Positions 13,210-14,257 of a stretch of 14,257 bases of DNA are shown here, piece by piece; position 1 is the stretch's first letter, and each line of letters opens with the position of its first letter. The notes beneath the pieces are model-generated. The model did no database searches. It was not told where the DNA came from and saw only the letters and a program-made list of their open reading frames with translations. Made by a program: the position numbers and the translations under genes. The DNA is taken from contig JAHLFV010000145.1 of the NCBI GenBank assembly GCA_018883625.1, positions 1 through 14,257 on the forward strand. The letters are read 5' to 3'. The DNA is from Candidatus Treponema excrementipullorum (GTDB taxonomy: Bacteria > Spirochaetota > Spirochaetia > Treponematales > Treponemataceae).

Positions 13210-14257
13210 ATGGTTTCTAAAAATCTAGGAATAGACAAACTGGAGACGCTCATCGAGATAAATTCATTGATAAATTCAAGTTACTCTGATTTAGACGCAT
13301 TGTTGGTGTATATTTTGGAATCTGCGATGCGTCTGGTGGAGTGCGAATCTTCTTCCATTCTGTTGGCTGATAAAAACGGTTCCGTTTTGTATTTCAAGGT
13401 GGCCTTGGGACCGGCCGGTCTTCAAGCCATGAATATTCCCGTTGAGACAGAAAGTTCTATTGCAGGTTGGGTATTTAAGCATAATGAGAGTGTGCTGATT
13501 AACGATGTGCAAAGAGATTCCCGATTTTCTCCGGTAGTACAGGGGCATACGGGGTACAAAACGGAAAATATGGTGGTTGTACCTATGAGGGTACATAATA
13601 CTTGTATCGGTGTTATAGAATTGTTAAACAAGGCTGGCGGAAAAAAATTTAATCAGTCTGATTTAGGTATTTTAGAGTTACTGAGTGAACAGGCCGGAAT
13701 TGCATATCAAACCGCCGAAAGTTTTCGTAATGTGCAAAATGAAAATAATTTGTTGCAGGAAAATTTAAGTTCCGGTTCAGAATACCATACTTTTATTACT
13801 CAAAGTGCCGTAATGAAGGATTTATTGAAAACCTTGGAAGAAGTAGCTGTTACAAATACTTCGGTTCTTCTGTTGGGAGAAAGCGGAGTAGGAAAAGAGC
13901 TTTTTGCAGAACAGCTTCACTTAAAGAGTCCCAGAGCAAAAAAACCTTTTATTCGTGTCAATTGTGCAGTACTTTCTCCTCAGTTATTGGAGAGTGAGCT
14001 CTTTGGCCATGTAAAAGGTGCTTTCACTGATGCGGTTAATGATAGAACCGGTAGATTTGAAGCAGCTAATGGCGGAACTATTTTTCTTGATGAAGTGGGA
14101 GAAATTCCCCTTGATTTGCAGGGAAAACTTTTGCGGGTTTTACAATCAAAAACCTTTGAAAAAGTAGGATCCAGCAAAACAATCAGTGTTGATGTCAGGA
14201 TTGTGGCGGCAACCAACAGAGATTTGGAAAAAATGGTTCAGGAAGGGACTTTCAGAC
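13210..14257 (+). CDS. GAF-domain sigma-54-dependent transcriptional activator (3' end outside window)
   Basis: The frame is open to the right edge, giving 349 residues. Residues ~15-165 form a GAF sensor domain (LINSSYSDLDALLVYIL, SSSILLADKNG, SIAGWVFKHNESVLINDV, GVIELLNK), which in this family binds a small ligand or senses redox state. After a short linker the AAA+ domain begins near residue 200, with Walker A GESGVGKE (223-230), ESELFGHVKGAFTDA including the sigma-54 contact loop (270-275), Walker B GGTIFLDE (288-295) and the RIVAATNRDL sensor region. Such proteins use ATP hydrolysis to open promoters held by RpoN. No receiver domain is present, so control is by the GAF domain, as in NifA/FhlA types. 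The contact loop reads GAFTDA instead of GAFTGA. The rest of the AAA+ domain and the DNA-binding helix-turn-helix lie off the edge. The gene begins 21 bases after rpsA with no terminator between; GGTGGG precedes the ATG. Confidence 0.93.
   Translation, partial: MVSKNLGIDKLETLIEINSLINSSYSDLDALLVYILESAMRLVECESSSILLADKNGSVLYFKVALGPAGLQAMNIPVETESSIAGWVFKHNESVLINDVQRDSRFSPVVQGHTGYKTENMVVVPMRVHNTCIGVIELLNKAGGKKFNQSDLGILELLSEQAGIAYQTAESFRNVQNENNLLQENLSSGSEYHTFITQSAVMKDLLKTLEEVAVTNTSVLLLGESGVGKELFAEQLHLKSPRAKKPFIRVNCAVLSPQLLESELFGHVKGAFTDAVNDRTGRFEAANGGTIFLDEVGEIPLDLQGKLLRVLQSKTFEKVGSSKTISVDVRIVAATNRDLEKMVQEGTFR

Overview
The window looks like a chromosomal segment of a low-GC spirochaete, most probably a Treponema. 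The evidence is the AT-rich coding sequence, the gene content and the left-edge gene. That gene resembles the long N-terminal part of the fused GreA proteins known from spirochaetes. The assignment rests on recognised protein motifs; no database search was possible. The sequence is almost entirely coding. No RNA gene, CRISPR array, insertion sequence or phage gene was seen, and no stretch over 300 bases lacks a gene.

Layout. (1) Positions 1-3030 hold two minus-strand genes: a partial large protein (GreA-fusion-like N-terminal part) and, upstream of it, a TPR-type helical-repeat protein. A strong-looking promoter lies very close to the start of the TPR gene. (2) Positions 3031-3249 are a divergent, AT-rich intergenic region. 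(3) From 3250 to the right edge everything is on the plus strand: rpe (ribulose-phosphate 3-epimerase), then three tightly packed envelope-type genes (secreted TPR/coiled-coil protein, secreted beta-rich protein, membrane protein with TPRs inside and an OB-like domain outside). (4) After a 73-base gap carrying a 9-bp tandem repeat and a TATAAT box comes a packed housekeeping run: recA, folK, scpA, scpB, rluB-type pseudouridine synthase, cmk and rpsA, with overlaps or gaps of at most about 30 bases. (5) The right edge cuts a GAF plus AAA+ sigma-54-dependent activator that begins 21 bases after rpsA.

The run from recA to rpsA combines recombination (RecA), folate synthesis (FolK), chromosome condensation by the SMC partners ScpA/ScpB, 23S rRNA modification, CMP recycling and translation initiation (S1). 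The scpA-scpB-rluB-cmk-rpsA order is a familiar bacterial arrangement. Several starts were decided from Shine-Dalgarno spacing: GTG for recA, TTG at 10098 for rluB, and ATG at 10834 for cmk.

The least described part is the three-gene block 3917-7035, whose products look like parts of one envelope assembly. Other points of interest are the nearly leaderless TPR transcript, divergent active-site motifs in Cmk, cmk and rpsA as separate genes, and a GAFTDA variant in the sigma-54 contact loop of the last gene. I saw no clearly novel defence or mobile system.
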